64,000 nt of DNA, taken from assembly GCA_964632505.1 (NCBI GenBank), contig CAZWCE010000012.1, positions 1 through 64,000 on the forward strand. The letters run 5' to 3'. Every line of letters starts with the position of its first letter. Position 1 is the first letter of the stretch. The DNA comes from CAZWCE01 sp964632505 (GTDB lineage: Bacteria; Planctomycetota; Planctomycetia; Pirellulales; Thermoguttaceae). The notes beneath the pieces are model-generated. The model saw only the letters and a program-made list of their open reading frames with translations, searched no databases and was not told the DNA's origin. The position numbers and the translations under genes were made by a program. Positions 60,544-64,000 of this stretch are shown piece after piece.

Positions 60544-61863
60544 TCAGTCCTCGAGGAGAACGCGTTCGCGAAAGGTAGTCCCCGGAAGGCGAATTCCACA
60601 GGATTCCAAACGGGACATGAACGTGGGACGAACGCCGTGGGCGACGAATTGCCCCACGGCGCGGCCTTCTTCGTTCACCCCGGTCTGGTTGTAGGTAAAG
60701 ATGTCTTGCATGACGATCGTGTCCTGTTCCATGCCCACCACTTCGGTGATGTGCGTTACCTTTCGCGGCCCTCCCTGAAGACGGTTCGCCTGGACGATGA
60801 TATCGATCGCGCTGGCGATCTGGGTCCGCATCGCCTTGATGGGCAATTCGAAGCCGGACATCATGATCATCGTTTCCATCCGGGCGATCGCGTCGCGCGG
60901 TGTATTCGCGTGCAAGGTGGTCATGGATCCTTCATGGCCCGTGTTCATCGCTTGGAGCATGTCGAGCGTTTCGGCGCCGCGGCACTCCCCGATGATGATG
61001 CGCTCCGGACGCATACGCAGTGCGTTCTTGACCAAGTCGGTGGCGGTGACCGCGCCCTTGCCCTCGATGTTCGGCGGCCGGGTTTCCAGTCGCACGACAT
61101 GGTCCTGTTGGAGTTGGAGCTCCGCGGCGTCTTCGATCGTCAAGATGCGGTCCGTGTTGCCGATGAAGCTCGAAAGCGTGTTCAACAGCGTCGTCTTACC
61201 GGAACCGGTTCCCCCGGAAATGACGATGTTCAGCCGGGCCTTCGCCGCTCCTTCCAGGAGCATCGCCATCTCGGGCGTGAACGCCTTGAAGTTCAAGAGG
61301 TCCTCGAGTTTGAGGGGATTCGAACCGAAACGACGAATCGAAACGGCCGCCCCATCCAGCGCCAAAGGCGGAATGATCGCGTTGAAACGGGAACCGTCCG
61401 CCATGCGGGCGTCGACCATCGGGTTGGTTTCATCGACTCGACGGCCGACCTTCGAAATGATCCGGTCGATGATCTGCAGGAGATGACCGTTATCGCGAAA
61501 CGTCACCTCCGATTTGGTCATCTTGCCGCCCCGCTCGCAATAGATATTCTCGGGGCCGTTGATCAGGATGTCGCTGATGGCCGGATCGTTCAGCAGGATC
61601 TCCAACGGTCCCAGCCCGAACGTTTCATCGAGCACTTCGTCGATCATGCGATCCCGCTCGCTGCGATTCAACTGAGCGCCCTCAATGTCGCACAGGTGTT
61701 CGACCACCATCCGGATCTCGTTGCGGAGGCTGTCGCCTTCGAGTTCGCCGATGCGGCTCAAGTCGAGCTTCCCGACGAGCTTGCTGTGGATCCGCTGTTT
61801 CAGCTTTTCAAAATTGGCTTTTTTCGACTCTTCCGATTGGCCGGGCATCTGATAAGTTGACAT
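60544..61863 (-). CDS. CpaF/TadA-type secretion ATPase
   Basis: 439 residues. N-terminal helical domain (LSRIGELEGDSLRNEIRMVVEHL), Walker A GGTGSGKTTLLN, Asp box IGECRGAETLDMLQAMNTGHEGS and the His box region TLHANTPRDAIARMETM. It energises Tad pilus assembly from the cytoplasmic side. ATG 61863 (MSTYQMPGQ) gives the common N-terminus; the frame runs to 61989 without a better start. It lies between cpaE and tadB, the normal order. Confidence 0.92.
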   Translation of the reverse strand: MSTYQMPGQSEESKKANFEKLKQRIHSKLVGKLDLSRIGELEGDSLRNEIRMVVEHLCDIEGAQLNRSERDRMIDEVLDETFGLGPLEILLNDPAISDILINGPENIYCERGGKMTKSEVTFRDNGHLLQIIDRIISKVGRRVDETNPMVDARMADGSRFNAIIPPLALDGAAVSIRRFGSNPLKLEDLLNFKAFTPEMAMLLEGAAKARLNIVISGGTGSGKTTLLNTLSSFIGNTDRILTIEDAAELQLQQDHVVRLETRPPNIEGKGAVTATDLVKNALRMRPERIIIGECRGAETLDMLQAMNTGHEGSMTTLHANTPRDAIARMETMIMMSGFELPIKAMRTQIASAIDIIVQANRLQGGPRKVTHITEVVGMEQDTIVMQDIFTYNQTGVNEEGRAVGQFVAHGVRPTFMSRLESCGIRLPGTTFRERVLLED

Positions 61864-62031
61864 AATGCGTTGTCCCGTTCGTTCCTTTCTGTTCGACTTG
61901 CAAAATTCAAACGTTTCCGTAGTGATCCGGGAGGCGGCATTTCGGGCATCGGTCCCGCGGATGTCCGAAAGATTCTCCTGTGCATTCAAAAGCTACCTCT
62001 CACTTGTGTTGGGAAGCAGCATCACCGCGGG

Positions 62032-63285
62032 TCACCGATCCACGGTCTCGGGCACTTCCTCGGACTCGCCGGAGGCCTTTTTCTTCTTGGCGTTTCCTTG
62101 CAAGCCCTTGAAGATCTTTCCAAGACGGAAATGTTCTTTCTTCTCTTCGGTGGCCATGCCGCAGAGGTCGTCGGCGATTTTTTCGATCGCCTTGGTCAGG
62201 GGGGATTTCGGTGAGGAGTACATCAGCGGCGAACCGAAATCGCGTGCCTCGATCGCCGGCCGGGCCTCGTTCGGAACGGTCCAGTCGATCTTGCACTCGA
62301 GGGATTCCTGGGCTTTTTTCAGGGAAATCTGATTGTTTGAGGCCCCCGTCCGGTTGGAAACCACCTTCACCTTTTCCTTCACTCCTTCGATCGTCTCCAG
62401 CCATGAGAGCAGCCGCATCGTGTTCCGCAAGGAAGGCACGTCGAGCTGGGTGACGACCAGAACGACGTCGGCCAACTGCAATGCCATGACGTCGAAGGTG
62501 TTGTATCCCTTGGAGAGGTCGAACACCAGATGGCTGAACGAGGCCTTGATCAGATTCAGCGCCCGTTCGATGCTTTCGGGCGTGACGAAAGGCAGGTCCG
62601 CCAGCTCGTTCGGTCGCGGGAGCAACAGGAGCCCGCTTTCATGTTTTTCCAATGAGCGTTTCAAGAGCGCCAGATCGAGTCGTGATACATTTTGCGAGAC
62701 ATCGACCAGGGTGTATTCAGGAATCATGTCGAGGAAGATGTCGGCGTCGCCCAAGGCCATATCGAGGTCGATCAGCACCGACGAGCTCCCGTCATAGGAG
62801 GCCATCCGGCAGCCGAGGTTCACCGCGAGCGTCGTCGTGCCGATTCCCCCGAGCGCGCCGGCGACGGCGACCGAGACGCCGTTGCCTCCCGTATTCTGTC
62901 CTGAAGATTTCTGAGGGGAGCCGATGCGACGCAGTGCGGTGAGAAGGTCGTCCAACTGAAGCGGTTTCGAAAGAAACTCCTTCGCTCCGGCCCGGAACGC
63001 CTTGAGAATCAGACTGCTGTCGCTCGTGTCTCCGACCACCAGCAACGAACAATCGGGGACTTCCTGCGAAAGTCGCTGCATCAGCTCAATCACTTTTTTC
63101 TCGTCGGAGTTGAACGCAATGATGCCGATATCGGGCGCAGCCTGCTTCGCAACGTCCAAGAAGAATTCATACCGGGAACATTCGGCTTCCAGCCAAACGT
63201 AGTCGACGTCCATTAACATGGATCGCAGAGATTCCCGTGCGGAATCGTCGGGATCCACAATCGCCAATCGAAATACGTTACTCAT
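62032..63285 (-). CDS. CpaE/TadZ-like receiver-fold / ParA-like ATPase fusion
   Basis: 417 residues. The N-terminal domain (about 1-125) is receiver-like (RLAIVDPDDSARESLRSML, FLSKPLQLDDLLTAL), but the usual phospho-acceptor Asp is not seen (APDIGIIAFN). The second domain (about 140-390) is ParA/MinD-like with a diverged Walker A, GGIGTTTLAVNLG, in which the catalytic lysine is Thr. Atypical Walker A is common in TadZ/CpaE, which place the Tad apparatus at the cell pole. The C-terminus is basic then acidic. It heads the cpaF-tadB-tadC block. ATG 63285 has no clear ribosome site. Confidence 0.85.
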   Translation of the reverse strand: MSNVFRLAIVDPDDSARESLRSMLMDVDYVWLEAECSRYEFFLDVAKQAAPDIGIIAFNSDEKKVIELMQRLSQEVPDCSLLVVGDTSDSSLILKAFRAGAKEFLSKPLQLDDLLTALRRIGSPQKSSGQNTGGNGVSVAVAGALGGIGTTTLAVNLGCRMASYDGSSSVLIDLDMALGDADIFLDMIPEYTLVDVSQNVSRLDLALLKRSLEKHESGLLLLPRPNELADLPFVTPESIERALNLIKASFSHLVFDLSKGYNTFDVMALQLADVVLVVTQLDVPSLRNTMRLLSWLETIEGVKEKVKVVSNRTGASNNQISLKKAQESLECKIDWTVPNEARPAIEARDFGSPLMYSSPKSPLTKAIEKIADDLCGMATEEKKEHFRLGKIFKGLQGNAKKKKASGESEEVPETVDR

Positions 63286-63672
63286 AGTGTTTACTCAAGT
63301 TCTATGAAAGTTTCTTCTCCTGTTGCCCTTGGGTGGTCGTGGGGCCCGTCTCCTCTTGAACTATATCTTTTTTTTGAACGAAGACGTTTCTTTTTCTCAA
63401 TACCACGTGTTTTTTCAACTTATTTCTCTTTCCTTCTTCTGTTGATTTGCCGGTCGGATGTGGGGTTCCGCCACCATCCAGGGGATTTGATCCTTTTTTG
63501 AATCTTGCCGGAATCATCCCCTAAAAGTGATTGATTGCGTCGAATCCAGAAACTTCTTTCCAGACCCCGAAATGCTCAGGTTTTTGTAAGTGCCTATATG
63601 TCAATGGTTTATGTTGATATGTGAGTTTTCTGTTTTGACGAGACGACATATTTATGGGAGAATCATACTCGC
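63286..63672. other. Divergent intergenic region, pyrimidine-rich on one side
   Basis: About 390 bp upstream of both the cpaE-like gene (-) and pstS (+). The first 150 bp are T/C-rich. No gene or RNA is recognised; the Pho-box-like repeats lie next to it. Confidence 0.4.
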
Positions 63673-63711
63673 TTAACAAAACCCTAACACTTGCCCTATA
63701 TCTTCTTAAGT
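63673..63711 (+). promoter_or_regulatory. Pho-box-like array of four 11-bp-phased repeats
   Basis: TTAACA (63673), CTAACA (63684), CCTATA (63695) and TTAAGT (63706) occur at exact 11-bp steps. TTAACA-like hexamers at 11-bp spacing are what PhoP/PhoB-type regulators bind upstream of pst genes in other bacteria. The site is about 95 bp before the pstS start. Confidence 0.55.
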
Positions 63712-63804
63712 GATTTTTTCATGACCTGTTTCGCCGTAAGAGCGCAATCGCTGTACCGGCCCCCCGTTCGTAGGAAAAAACCATTGATTAGGAGTAATGA
63801 AGTA

Positions 63805-64000
63805 ATGAAATCGATTTGGACGATCTTCTTAGCGGCGGTCTTTTTGGGAATTTCCACCGGGATCGCCCCGGCGCAGGAGAATCAAATCGTGATCGACGGT
63901 TCGACGACGGTCGGACCCATCGCGAAAGCCTTCGAGGAGTACTATACGGAGAGAAATCCCGACGTTGAGATCACCGTGAGCGAATCGGGTAGCGGCAATG
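63805..64000 (+). CDS. pstS: Phosphate ABC transporter substrate-binding protein PstS (truncated by window edge)
   Basis: Only the first 65 residues are visible. A Sec signal (about 1-22, ending IAPAQ) precedes IVIDGSTTVGPIAKAFEEYY and a VSESGSGN stretch, the opening of PstS phosphate-binding proteins (DGSTTV and SGSG phosphate contacts). It captures phosphate for the PstCAB transporter in the periplasm. ATG 63805 follows AGGAG about 10 nt upstream; an ATG at 63797 only encodes two codons. The upstream 11-bp-phased repeats suggest control by a PhoBR/PhoPR system. The rest of the gene lies beyond the window. Confidence 0.87.
   Translation, partial: MKSIWTIFLAAVFLGISTGIAPAQENQIVIDGSTTVGPIAKAFEEYYTERNPDVEITVSESGSGN

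Overview
The window comes from a planctomycete chromosome. The evidence is a DUF1559 protein with a prepilin-like N-terminus and an H-X9-DG tail, paired with a small carboxypeptidase-regulatory-like lipoprotein. Further support comes from three exported sulfatases, two Tat-exported Gfo/Idh/MocA proteins, very large exported PQQ-type propellers, and a TolB-like multihaem protein of the kind common in Pirellulales. There is no rRNA gene, so nothing finer than phylum or order can be claimed. Base composition is moderately GC-rich and spacers are short. Shine-Dalgarno sequences are often recognisable (AAGGAG, AGGAGG), and several genes appear to start with GTG. Promoter-like sites resemble sigma-70 sites (TTGACA/TCGACG, 16-17 bp, TATAAT/TACAAT).

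Region 1 (about 0.6-31.7 kb) is an exported catabolic island. After an inositol-monophosphatase gene come two Gfo/Idh/MocA proteins, two sulfatases, a giant double FAD oxidoreductase with an inserted discoidin-like domain, and a secreted protein of unknown function. The rest are a GH5-like hydrolase, a tri-haem TolB/HzsA-like protein, two right-handed beta-helix proteins, a DUF2961 (GH172-like) protein, and two related proteins that join a methyltransferase-like fold to a PQQ-like propeller. A CDF zinc-type exporter sits in the middle. Nearly every product has a Sec or Tat signal, and no sugar importer or SusCD pair is present. The set looks built to dismantle a complex, probably sulfated glycan in the periplasm.

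Region 2 (32-42 kb) holds a double GNAT protein, a SEC-C protein, a CoA-binding protein behind an intrinsic terminator, an initiator tRNA-Met, a third sulfatase (CxAxR active-site motif), and a prepilin-peptidase-like protein that seems to lack both catalytic aspartates. It continues with a two-gene 2-oxoacid:acceptor oxidoreductase (translationally coupled), thiol peroxidase, and a dihydroorotate-dehydrogenase-like flavoprotein.

Region 3 (42.5-50 kb) has a three-gene + strand set (class II aldolase, D-2-hydroxyacid dehydrogenase, glycerol dehydrogenase). It converges on a minus-strand abl locus: lysine 2,3-aminomutase, a sodium:solute symporter, and beta-lysine acetyltransferase. The last two overlap by ATGA. 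This predicts synthesis, and possibly uptake, of the osmolyte N-epsilon-acetyl-beta-lysine.

Region 4 (50.7-64 kb) is largely housekeeping and secretion: a primary-like sigma factor, ribosomal protein S1 (six S1 domains), PlsC, a diverged prephenate-dehydratase-like protein, the DUF1559/lipoprotein pair, and a tad/cpa block (cpaE-cpaF-tadB-tadC). The right edge cuts a pstS gene preceded by four 11-bp-phased Pho-box-like repeats.
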